From an uncultured Muribaculaceae bacterium (lineage in GTDB: Bacteria; Bacteroidota; Bacteroidia; Bacteroidales; Muribaculaceae), in the NCBI GenBank assembly GCA_910578035.1, contig CAJTOB010000025.1, positions 1 to 42,712 on the forward strand: a DNA stretch of 42,712 nucleotides. Reading direction: 5' to 3'. The position numbers were made by a program, and so were the translations under genes. How positions within the stretch are numbered: position 1 is the stretch's first letter; every line of letters starts with the position of its first letter. The notes beneath the pieces were generated by a model, which worked only from the letters and a program-made list of their open reading frames with translations, was not told the origin of the DNA and did no database searches. Positions 9,383 to 16,763 of this stretch are shown piece after piece.

Positions 9383-10045
9383 TTAATCTATATAAATAGT
9401 CGTGTCTTCAATACCGGCGTCGGCAAGAGCCTTTCGACGTTCCAGGCATGTGCCGCATCGGCCGCAGTGGTGCTCCAGGCCTTTGTAGCACGAATATGTT
9501 GTTGTGAAGTCTATGCCCAGACGCTTTCCGCGCAACGCTATGTCGGTCTTATTCAGATATGTGTATGGGGCTTTCAGAGATATGCCTTCGTAGGTGCCTT
9601 CGGCAATGGTGCGGGCCATGGCATCGATAAAGCTACCGCGGCAATCGGGGTAGATTGCATGGTCTCCGGCATGGTTGGCAATCATGACGCAGTCCAGGCC
9701 GTGGCTTTCAGCGAGTCCGGCGGCGGCCGCAAGCATTATGCCGTTGCGGAAAGGCACGACGGTAGATTTCATGTTGTCGAAGTCGTAGTCGCCTTCCGGC
9801 ACAGCCTCAGCGCCTTCGAGCAGTGAGCTGTGGAAGTATTTTCCGATAAACGACAGATCTATTTCGATAAGCTCTATGCCTAACTGCTTGCAGTGCAGGC
9901 GTGCGCATTCGAGTTCGCGCATGTTGTGGTTTGAGCCATACGAGAAATTGACTGCCATTTCGATTTCATCGGCATACTCGTGGAGCATGGTTACGGAGTC
10001 CATACCGCCCGAGAGCACCATCAAAATATGTTTTTTTGGTTTCAT
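9383..10045 (-). CDS. queC: 7-cyano-7-deazaguanine synthase QueC
   Basis: Adenine-nucleotide alpha-hydrolase-like enzyme of 220 residues that converts 7-carboxy-7-deazaguanine to preQ0 with ATP and ammonia. The PP-loop SGGMDS is at residues 12-17. The C-terminal zinc site is complete: Cys186, Cys194, Cys197 and Cys200 (pattern C-x7-C-x2-C-x2-C). Start ATG is at 10045. It lies 14 bp downstream of queF in the same direction, giving two successive queuosine-pathway steps in one operon; queD and queE are not in the window. Confidence 0.97.
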   Translation of the reverse strand: MKPKKHILMVLSGGMDSVTMLHEYADEIEMAVNFSYGSNHNMRELECARLHCKQLGIELIEIDLSFIGKYFHSSLLEGAEAVPEGDYDFDNMKSTVVPFRNGIMLAAAAGLAESHGLDCVMIANHAGDHAIYPDCRGSFIDAMARTIAEGTYEGISLKAPYTYLNKTDIALRGKRLGIDFTTTYSCYKGLEHHCGRCGTCLERRKALADAGIEDTTIYID

Positions 10046-10059
10046 CTACAGAATTATTC

Positions 10060-10533
10060 TTAGAAGTCTGATGGGAAAGAAGCTGCCAGACGGGCTTTGA
10101 CGAGATCCTGATGCGATTCGTCGCCCCAGTTGGCGAACGGAATGATGGAAATGCCGCCGCGGGGCATGAAGATGCCTCGCACTTCTATATATTTTGGTTT
10201 CATGAGCTTTACGAGGTCTTTCATTATGATATTGATGCAGTCCTCGTGGAAATCTCCATGATTTCGGAAGCTGAACAGATAGAGTTTCAGACTCTTACTC
10301 TCTACCATTTCGGCTCCGGGAATGTAATTGATGATGACGCGTCCGAAATCGGGTTGCCCTGTCTTGGGGCACAGGGAGGTGAACTCAGGACAGGTGAATG
10401 TGACCAGATACTCGTTGTCAGGGTGCTTGTTTGGGAAAGTCTCAAGCATCTCAGGCGCGTAGTCTGTTGGATATTTAACCCCGGCAGAGCCGAGCAGGGT
10501 GCAGTGTTCTATTTCTTTTTCAGTTCTTGGCAT
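10060..10533 (-). CDS. queF: NADPH-dependent 7-cyano-7-deazaguanine reductase QueF
   Basis: Short (157 residues), one-domain QueF that reduces the preQ0 nitrile to preQ1. The catalytic Cys55 (SLCPKTG), Asp62, His96 and Glu97 are all present, and the NADPH-binding signature ESKSLK lies at 78-83. The length and layout match the unimodular, Bacillus-type subfamily. It is the first gene of a minus-strand operon (queF, queC, histone) with its own complete Bacteroidota promoter at 10607-10637. The leader of roughly 67 nt shows no preQ1 riboswitch that I can recognise. Confidence 0.97.
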   Translation of the reverse strand: MPRTEKEIEHCTLLGSAGVKYPTDYAPEMLETFPNKHPDNEYLVTFTCPEFTSLCPKTGQPDFGRVIINYIPGAEMVESKSLKLYLFSFRNHGDFHEDCINIIMKDLVKLMKPKYIEVRGIFMPRGGISIIPFANWGDESHQDLVKARLAASFPSDF

Positions 10534-10606
10534 ATTCCGGGTGATACGAATATATGTTGTTTGTTTGCGTCGGCACGAAAGAGGCCTTGAAAAGTATAAA
10601 GTTTTG

Positions 10607-10637
10607 CAAACATACGAAAAAAAATGTTCACGCCAAA
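10607..10637 (-). promoter_or_regulatory. Promoter of queF operon
   Basis: On the minus strand TTTG (10634-10637), a 19-nt spacer, then TATGTTTG (10607-10614): a full match to the Bacteroidota -33/-7 consensus. Predicted start of transcription is near 10601, about 67 nt before the queF ATG. Confidence 0.75.
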
Positions 10638-10764
10638 AACTTGCCTTTAAAAATCGTTGCCCTTACATAAATTTTTCTGTAGGGTAAATCGGTAAGTTAT
10701 TGAAAGTTTTCAACAAAGGAAGATTTTTTTTGAGGTTGAAGGTCTGAGTTCGCGATTTTAGGTG

Positions 10765-10772
10765 TATTTTTG
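10765..10772 (+). promoter_or_regulatory. -7 promoter box for mutL
   Basis: TATTTTTG, only 6 nt before the mutL ATG at 10779, so the mRNA may be leaderless. No good -33 TTTG is seen at the expected spacing. The earlier in-frame TTG at 10770 overlaps this box and was rejected as a start. Confidence 0.5.
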
Positions 10773-10778
10773 CATTCT

Positions 10779-12680
10779 ATGAACAGTGATATAATACGTT
10801 TGCTTCCCGACTCGGTAGCTAATCAGATAGCTGCCGGAGAGGTTATACAGCGTCCGGCATCGGTTATCAAGGAACTCGTCGAAAATGCCGTTGATGCGGG
10901 TGCCACTGCGATCACCATAGTAATCAAGGACGCGGGCCGTACTCTCATACAGGTTATTGATAATGGTTCGGGCATGTCTCCGACAGATGCCCGTATGGCT
11001 TTCGAACGTCATGCCACGAGCAAGATTTCTTCAGCCGATGATCTCTATAGCCTCCATACTATGGGATTCCGTGGGGAGGCATTGCCGTCTATCGCAGCTG
11101 TATCGCAGATAGACTTGCGTACTATGCGCGAGGGTGATGCTGTCGGTGTCCGTCTTCTCATTTCCGAATCTCGCTTCGAAGGGCAGGAGCCGGTGTCGTG
11201 TGTGCCGGGCACAAATATCAGTGTCAAGAACATATTTTTTCATATGCCGGCCCGTCGCAAGTTCTTAAAGAAAGACAGCGTGGAACTCGGCCATATCATG
11301 CGTGAGTTCGAACGGCTCGCACTTGTCAATACCGGCATAGACTTTACTCTGATACATAACGATGTGACGCTGCATCAGTTCTCGCACGGAACATTCAAAC
11401 AGCGAATCGGCGCTCTCTTCGGGAAGAATACCGAAGGCCAGATAGCCGAAATAGGCACGGAAACGTCGCTTGTGAAGATTTCCGGTTTTATCGGCATGCC
11501 CCGCTTTGCCAAAAAGCGCTGTTTCAACCAGTTCTTTTTCGTTAACGGGCGTAATATGCGGCACCCTGCCTTCCACAGGGCTCTTATGAGTTGCTACGAG
11601 CCGCTGGTACTTCCGCAGGCTCAGCCTTCGTATTTCATCAATTTCGAAGTAGATCCGTCTACTATCGATGTGAATATTCATCCGCAGAAACATGAGATAA
11701 AATTCGAGCACGAGCAGGCGATAATGCAGATACTATTAGCTGCCGTCCGGGAGACACTCGGCAAGACCCAGGCCGCCGGAGCGCTCGACTTTGAGGCAGA
11801 TATAGCGCCGGATATACCGATATTCGACCCGGCGGCTGATGCACCTATGCCGGACGATTCGGCAGATGACACTTTTAACCCTTTCAGGGCGGCGACAGAC
11901 AATCCGACACCGTCCGCGCATGCGCGCCAGTGGCAGCCCGGCCCAGCGCCTGCAACCGACTGGGAGGCTTTATACGATAATTTTACCAGAAAAAGAGACG
12001 ATGCTTTTGCCTCGTCTCCTGCCGATGTATTGCCCGACGAGGAGGCTATTCAAGCAGATTTGGTTTCGTCGGAGAGTTCTCTGTTCAAAGAAGAGGGTAT
12101 TGTCCAGACGGTAGAAAAGCCGACGGCCTGTTTTCAGTTGCACGACGGGTATATTGTCACGCCTTCACGTTCGGGGATAATGGTGATATCGCAGCATCGG
12201 GCTCATGTGCGAATCCTTTACGATAATTTTATGCGTCAGATGGAGGGTGGCCCGGTGCCGTCTCAGCAACTTATATTCGGCGAAGATTTCGAATTGTCTC
12301 CGTCTGCTTCGGCTTTGCTTGAGCAGGCGGCTGAGACTCTTGAGTCGGTCGGGTTTACTGTCGTTCACAGTGGCGGAAACCGCTGGAGTCTTACTTCGGT
12401 TCCGGCATCACTCAGCGGAGGAAAGGCCGTAGAGGCCCTTTTGGGAATTCTTGAAGACGTTTCGGCCGACATTCTTATAGATTCTGTGGCATTCAGGAGC
12501 CCGGTCGCTTTGGCAATGGCCCGTAGTGCGGCTATTTCGAGCTCTCAGACCCTTACTCCGGCAGAAATGGAAAGCATTATAGCCGACTTATTCCGCTGCA
12601 CGGAGTCTTCGTTTACACCCGACGGTCTTGTTGTGATGACATTGATAGACAGTGGGGAAATCTCGGCACGACTGCAATGA
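10779..12680 (+). CDS. mutL: DNA mismatch repair protein MutL
   Basis: GHKL ATPase mismatch-repair matchmaker of 633 residues. N-terminal motifs are intact: Glu35-Asn36 (ELVEN), DNGSGM at 61-66 and GFRGEAL at 96-102. A variable acidic linker follows (~330-445), then the C-terminal dimerisation domain. The usual endonuclease metal motif DQHA-x2-E-x4-E is replaced by SQHRAHVRILYDN and no CPHGRP-type motif is visible, so the protein probably lacks nicking activity, as in E. coli (inference). Start ATG 10779 was chosen over TTG 10770. The stop overlaps the next gene in an ATGA junction. Confidence 0.97.
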   Translation: MNSDIIRLLPDSVANQIAAGEVIQRPASVIKELVENAVDAGATAITIVIKDAGRTLIQVIDNGSGMSPTDARMAFERHATSKISSADDLYSLHTMGFRGEALPSIAAVSQIDLRTMREGDAVGVRLLISESRFEGQEPVSCVPGTNISVKNIFFHMPARRKFLKKDSVELGHIMREFERLALVNTGIDFTLIHNDVTLHQFSHGTFKQRIGALFGKNTEGQIAEIGTETSLVKISGFIGMPRFAKKRCFNQFFFVNGRNMRHPAFHRALMSCYEPLVLPQAQPSYFINFEVDPSTIDVNIHPQKHEIKFEHEQAIMQILLAAVRETLGKTQAAGALDFEADIAPDIPIFDPAADAPMPDDSADDTFNPFRAATDNPTPSAHARQWQPGPAPATDWEALYDNFTRKRDDAFASSPADVLPDEEAIQADLVSSESSLFKEEGIVQTVEKPTACFQLHDGYIVTPSRSGIMVISQHRAHVRILYDNFMRQMEGGPVPSQQLIFGEDFELSPSASALLEQAAETLESVGFTVVHSGGNRWSLTSVPASLSGGKAVEALLGILEDVSADILIDSVAFRSPVALAMARSAAISSSQTLTPAEMESIIADLFRCTESSFTPDGLVVMTLIDSGEISARLQ

Positions 12681-14215
12681 GCCGCTTGATTCTGACATGG
12701 ATTCTTATAGCCGGAGTTGCGGCCGCAGCCTTCGGCCGACGTGCTCCCGAGGCTTTTAAGGAGCTTGACCGGCAACTCGATTTGCGCACCGACTACCTTG
12801 ACCGACGTCAGAAGCGCATCGATAGTCTCGCGTTGAAACATCGCGAATTTTCCGAAAGTCCGGCCCTGCTTCTTGAACTGTCGGAGGCCTTTATCGGTTT
12901 TGACAATGACTCCGCTCTGGTATATCTGACTCGTGGTGTCGAAATGACAGACAGCGCTGAGCAAATGAGGTTTAAATGGATTCGCAGCTCGCTTTTGCCG
13001 CTGGCGGGATTCTTCCAGAAGGCAGAGGACGATTTCCTGTCTATAGAGCCAGATAGTGTGCCGCTGCATCTTTTGCCGTCTTATTATGATTCAGGGCGGC
13101 AACTCTACAGTTATCTGTCGGCTTTTTTTGAGTCATATCCGGGTCATAAAGCCTTGTATGCGTCTAAAGCTCTTGAGTATCAGCAAAAGCTCCTTGATGT
13201 TTTGCCTCATCACAGCGCCGAATATAAATACAATCTTGGTGAGTATTATCTGCTTACAGGAAGCGATGTTAGAGCCAAAGTCCTCTTGCAGGAAATTCTC
13301 GACACACCGGCCGGCGAGAAGTTCTCGGCGCGTGCGGCTCATCATCTTGCCATTATAGCCCGCAATTCCGGTGATAACGATTCCTATGCTTATTATCTCG
13401 CACGATCTGCTATTGCCGACCTTAAGTCGGCCACTCGCGAAGTTGCCTCGTTGCAGGAACTTGGAGCCGAGGTTCATTCTTGGGGCGATATCAGCAGGGC
13501 GCATCGCTATCTGGCGGTTGCTGTTGAGAATGCCGTTGAATGCGGAGCTCCCTTGCGAATGATTGAGAGTTCGAAGTCGCTCCCCATCATAGAGCGGGCT
13601 CATAATGCCCATATAAAAAGCTGGCGCCGAAATACATACTGGATTATGGCATGCATGGCTGTCCTTTTGATTGGGCTTGGAGCCACTCTTTTCCTCTTAC
13701 ATCGTGAAATGAAGCGTATGTCGGCTTTGCAGAGCAAGCTAAAGGCGGCTAATTACGCTAAAGAAATTTATATAAGCCGTTTTCTCGAGTTGTGTTCCAT
13801 CTATATGGATAAACTCAATCAGTTCTGCAAGATAAGTACACGCAAGATAGCAGCCGGCCAGACCGATGAGCTTTTCAGAATGGTTAAATCGGGCAAGTTT
13901 GTAGAAGAGCAGAGCAAGGAGTTCTATGATGTCTTTGACAATGCGTTTCTGCATCTGTATCCCGGTTTCGTAGACGAAGTAAATGCCCTTTTGCAGCCTG
14001 AGGGTAAAATAGAGCTGAGAGAAGGTGAGCGAATGAACACCGACTTGCGTATTCTCGCCTTTATGAGACTTGGTATCGACGAGAGCGCAAAAATTGCACA
14101 AGTCCTTAATTATTCGTTAAATACCATATACGCTTACAGGAATCGTCTTAAAGCGCGGGCTATAAACCGCGACACATTCGAGGCAGATATCATGAGGATA
14201 GATTCGAACGCTTAA
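12677..14215 (+). CDS. DUF6377 membrane-spanning HTH regulator (first copy)
   Basis: Protein of 512 residues typical of Bacteroidales DUF6377 proteins. It has a signal peptide/anchor (1-20), then a helical TPR-like extracytoplasmic part with the conserved start RRAPEAFKELDRQ, one membrane segment (~321-342), and a cytoplasmic domain. That domain ends in a LuxR-like HTH (SAKIAQVLNYSLNTIYAYRN, ~470-489). This layout suggests a one-component sensor in which periplasmic input controls DNA binding; the signal is unknown. The ATG overlaps the mutL stop (ATGA). A paralogue with the same layout lies at 16764-18314. Family call firm; function inferred. Confidence 0.85.
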   Translation: MSRLILTWILIAGVAAAAFGRRAPEAFKELDRQLDLRTDYLDRRQKRIDSLALKHREFSESPALLLELSEAFIGFDNDSALVYLTRGVEMTDSAEQMRFKWIRSSLLPLAGFFQKAEDDFLSIEPDSVPLHLLPSYYDSGRQLYSYLSAFFESYPGHKALYASKALEYQQKLLDVLPHHSAEYKYNLGEYYLLTGSDVRAKVLLQEILDTPAGEKFSARAAHHLAIIARNSGDNDSYAYYLARSAIADLKSATREVASLQELGAEVHSWGDISRAHRYLAVAVENAVECGAPLRMIESSKSLPIIERAHNAHIKSWRRNTYWIMACMAVLLIGLGATLFLLHREMKRMSALQSKLKAANYAKEIYISRFLELCSIYMDKLNQFCKISTRKIAAGQTDELFRMVKSGKFVEEQSKEFYDVFDNAFLHLYPGFVDEVNALLQPEGKIELREGERMNTDLRILAFMRLGIDESAKIAQVLNYSLNTIYAYRNRLKARAINRDTFEADIMRIDSNA

Positions 14216-14320
14216 TCGAGCTTTTATATTTCAGACCGCGAGATTATGATTCAAGATATTTAAAATCAGAATGTTTGCTATTGTATTGATTTATATTTTG
14301 CGGATTTTATTTTATATGGG

Positions 14321-14603
14321 CTTGACATTTGGCCGTTTCTCATACTAATTTTGTAATACGAAAAATATACGATTATTTTAGTTTTAGGGTTAGTATAGAT
14401 TGTTAGTACTTAATGTATCTCATCGACTTTTTTCAGTTGTCAAGGTACTGCAAGAGCATCCCGACTCGTTCGTGTTGCCCTCTTGTGATATACACATCTG
14501 ATGATTGAATGGAAAAAATGTGTTTTATGTTAGTTATGTAATTGTTTTAAGCAAATTAAAACGCGACAAGGCGCCTTCGTGAGAAGTCGCCTTGTTTGTT
14601 TTT
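14321..14603 (+). ncRNA. Possible orphan small transcript after first DUF6377 gene
   Basis: The 418-bp gap 14216-14633 has no convincing gene. It holds a promoter-like pair CTTG (14321-14324), 21 nt, TAATTTTG (14346-14353), and about 210 nt later a strong terminator (14566-14603). A transcript starting near 14360 would have no protein gene. A 31-codon ORF (14413-14508) is present but unsupported. Existence of an RNA is inference. Confidence 0.25.
14566..14603 (+). terminator. Strong intrinsic terminator
   Basis: Stem ACAAGGCG / CGCCTTGT (14566-14573 and 14588-14595), extended inward by CTTC/GAAG, followed by the T-rich tract 14595-14603. The tract also contains the TTTG -33 element of the next promoter. 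Confidence 0.88.
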
Positions 14604-14625
14604 CCACACATACTTCGTACCTTTG
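14595..14625 (+). promoter_or_regulatory. Promoter of BASS-like transporter gene
   Basis: TTTG (14595-14598), 19 nt, TACCTTTG (14618-14625): full consensus match. The -33 element lies in the T-tract of the preceding terminator. The -7 box ends 8 nt before the ATG at 14634, so the leader is extremely short. Confidence 0.8.
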
Positions 14626-14633
14626 CAGCCGAA

Positions 14634-15563
14634 ATGAAAAAGAGACTGTCGATAAGTGATTTGCAGCGGCGTCTGAAACCGTGGATGTTTCCGATTGCCA
14701 TGGTGCTTGGAGTGCTGTTTCATAGCTATATAAGTGTAGTTGAATGGGTGGTGCCATATCTTATTTTTACTATGCTTGCCATCACATTCTGCCGTGTGCG
14801 GCCAAGGGAGTTTGACTTAAGTCCTATGCTTTGGATTATGCTTGCCGTGCAGATTATAGGTTCGGTTGCTGTTTTTCTGGCTGTCCGACCGTTAGGAATA
14901 GACCTTGCCCAGGCTGCATTTATATGCGTTTTGTGCCCTACGGCGACGGCCGCACCTGTCGTTACCGGCATGCTTGGCGGCAGCATACCGCGCGTGGCAG
15001 CCTTTTCGGTGCTGAGCAATCTGTCTGTGGCTCTATTGGCCCCTGTTCTTTTTACGTGGGTTGGAGACAGCGGTGCCGAGCTGTCTTTTACGGAAGAATT
15101 TATTTCGATTTCCATGAAAGTGGCGCCGATGATTGTGTTCCCGATGCTTCTGGCCTTTATTCTCTATTTTTGTGCCCCGAAAATTCATGGAGGCATCGCC
15201 CGTTTGCAGGGCGTGTCGTTTTATCTGTGGTCTTTGTCGCTTATTGTTGTGGTCGGGCGAGCCGTTTCGTTTGTTATGACAGAGCCGGCGGCTGCAATAC
15301 CCGAAATGATAGTCATGGCTTTGATTGCCGGTCTATTGTGCGGGGGGCAGTTTGTGGTTGGTCGTAAGATAGGGCGTCGCTACGGCGACCCTGTGTCAGG
15401 AGCGCAGGGCCTCGGCCAGAAAAATACCATTCTGGCTATATGGATGTCGCTGTCATACCTCAATCCGATATCGTCGGTAGGGCCAGCGGCCTATATTGCG
15501 TGGCAGAATACGGTCAATTCCCTCCAGCTATACTTCAAGACCAAACGGGAACTGAAGTCGTAG
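14634..15563 (+). CDS. Bile acid:sodium symporter (BASS/SBF)-like transporter
   Basis: Very hydrophobic protein of 309 residues with about nine to ten membrane helices. Two features recall the BASS fold: a broken-helix region with CPTATAAPVVTGMLGG, and the second-half segment GLGQKNTILAIW before LNPISSVGPAAYIAWQN. BASS relatives move organic anions with sodium; the substrate here cannot be read from sequence, and bile acid is only the family name. The frame opens at TTG 14592, but that codon is inside the terminator and upstream of the promoter; ATG 14634 is the sensible start. A Crp/Fnr-type regulator gene follows 46 bp downstream, probably on the same mRNA. Confidence 0.75.
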   Translation: MKKRLSISDLQRRLKPWMFPIAMVLGVLFHSYISVVEWVVPYLIFTMLAITFCRVRPREFDLSPMLWIMLAVQIIGSVAVFLAVRPLGIDLAQAAFICVLCPTATAAPVVTGMLGGSIPRVAAFSVLSNLSVALLAPVLFTWVGDSGAELSFTEEFISISMKVAPMIVFPMLLAFILYFCAPKIHGGIARLQGVSFYLWSLSLIVVVGRAVSFVMTEPAAAIPEMIVMALIAGLLCGGQFVVGRKIGRRYGDPVSGAQGLGQKNTILAIWMSLSYLNPISSVGPAAYIAWQNTVNSLQLYFKTKRELKS

Positions 15564-15609
15564 TGAACATTCGGTGATGAGGCGTGTTAAAACATAAAAG
15601 AAGAACACT

Positions 15610-16335
15610 ATGGCAAGCATGTTAGAGCAACTTATGGAGCTGCCACTTTTCAAAGGGGCCAGTATCTCGCGCATGTCCAAAATAGTCGGCGAGTCGAAGT
15701 TCCATTTTCTAAAATACCCGGCAGGAGAGACTGTGTTTTCTGTCGGTGATAAATGTGCACATGTCACATTCGTCCTCAATGGACGAATACGCACTACTAT
15801 AGAGAACAATAACGGTCGTTTTGCGGTAAGCCAGACCTTGGCCGCACCTACTATTGTCAGACCTGATTTTCTGTTCGGCAAAACGACCTCATATCCGTTT
15901 TCAGCCAGAGCCATAGACAGTGTGAGTATACTCCAGATTTCCAAGAGTGATTTCATTCGGATTCTGGATTCCGACCATGTCTTCCTTTTCAATTTTCTGA
16001 ATATGCTCTCTGTCGACGCCCAGAAGGGCATCTGCGGCATATTGTCGCTTACCACTGCTGAGGTCGACCAACGTATTGCATATTGGATTTCGGCGCTTAC
16101 CCAGGCCGGAGGAACGGATATACGGCTTACGTGCCGGCGCCGCGATTTATGCTCTCTTTTCAGTGTCCAGCGCAATACTTTTGATGCCGCTCTTGCTTCA
16201 ATGGCTGAAAAAGGCATTCTTGAATACAATCCTAAGGAATTGCACATACTTGACCGCGGCAAGCTTCTCGATTTGCTTGAGACGAGTCATGAAGATCAAG
16301 ACGAGCTGCAGGGCTCTACCGATTGCGGTGATTGA
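15610..16335 (+). CDS. Crp/Fnr-family transcriptional regulator
   Basis: Protein of 241 residues with an N-terminal cyclic-nucleotide-binding-type beta-barrel (~10-125), a dimer helix (~130-150) and a C-terminal winged HTH (DLCSLFSVQRNTFDAALASM, ~180-199). No Fe-S cysteine cluster like that of Fnr is evident in the N-terminus, and the barrel lacks an obvious full cAMP phosphate-binding cassette, so the ligand is unknown. It follows the BASS-like transporter by 46 bp with no separate consensus promoter, suggesting an operon and possibly control of the transporter (inference). A strong terminator follows. Confidence 0.88.
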   Translation: MASMLEQLMELPLFKGASISRMSKIVGESKFHFLKYPAGETVFSVGDKCAHVTFVLNGRIRTTIENNNGRFAVSQTLAAPTIVRPDFLFGKTTSYPFSARAIDSVSILQISKSDFIRILDSDHVFLFNFLNMLSVDAQKGICGILSLTTAEVDQRIAYWISALTQAGGTDIRLTCRRRDLCSLFSVQRNTFDAALASMAEKGILEYNPKELHILDRGKLLDLLETSHEDQDELQGSTDCGD

Positions 16336-16346
16336 CCTTTCGGTCG

Positions 16347-16387
16347 ACAACAAAAGACGCCATCTCACGATGACGTCTTTTGTTGTT
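16347..16387. terminator. Intrinsic terminator after Crp/Fnr gene
   Basis: Perfect 13-bp inverted repeat ACAACAAAAGACG / CGTCTTTTGTTGT with an inner CATC/GATG stem. A- and T-rich arms can work in both directions. A second, weaker hairpin (16390-16416, 9 bp with one G-U pair) follows. Confidence 0.85.
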
Positions 16388-16699
16388 GGCCGTCCGATGT
16401 TTTTGTAATCGGGCGGTCCTAAAACAAACCTTGGAATTTGATTTTACCGCAGCTGCCAGAAGCGCTGAGTGTCGTAAGATTTATTCCTGTTCATACGCTC
16501 TTGCGCCGCGGACCATTGGAAATCGCTGTCCAAATTATCGAACCATTATAATCTTTGCATTGCAAATTTACACAGACCTCCGCGCCATAGATAGAGCGAA
16601 AAGATTTTTTTGATTGGAATATAAGTATTTTTAGCAACTATATATCTGTAATAGCGATATTTAATCCTTATTAAATATAGTGATAAATATAAAAATAAT
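16388..16699. other. Intergenic stretch, no gene recognised
   Basis: About 310 bp between the terminator and the next promoter. It contains the 16390-16416 hairpin, a more GC-rich patch (about 16445-16530) without a usable ORF, and a minus-strand TAAATTTG box (16563-16570) without a -33 partner. I see no gene or known RNA. Confidence 0.5.
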
Positions 16700-16731
16700 T
16701 TTGTTTATATCAGCGATTGTATCTACCTTTG
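16700..16731 (+). promoter_or_regulatory. Promoter of second DUF6377 gene
   Basis: TTTG (16700-16703), 20 nt, TACCTTTG (16724-16731): full consensus. It lies inside the longest open frame (from GTG 16680) and so decides that the real start must be downstream. Confidence 0.78.
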
Positions 16732-16763
16732 TCGGTGATAAAACACAAAAAAACGCCATTGCT

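Noticed and set aside
10534..10606. Possible preQ1 riboswitch in the queF leader
   Set aside because: The leader of about 67 nt shows no recognisable preQ1-I stem-loop with A-rich tail or other class signature.
14489..14501. TATACACATCTGA, 13 bases shared with a common sequencing-adapter end
   Set aside because: The match does not extend on either side and the sequence runs through smoothly, so it is most likely chance rather than adapter contamination.
14413..14508. 31-codon ORF (MYLIDFFQLSRYCK...) in the gap after the first DUF6377 gene
   Set aside because: No family match, no ribosome site and short length; it could be coding but there is nothing to support it beyond an open frame.
16680..16763. 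Longer N-terminus (GTG start) for the second DUF6377 protein
   Set aside because: It contains the complete promoter and would place the signal peptide 28 residues inside the protein.
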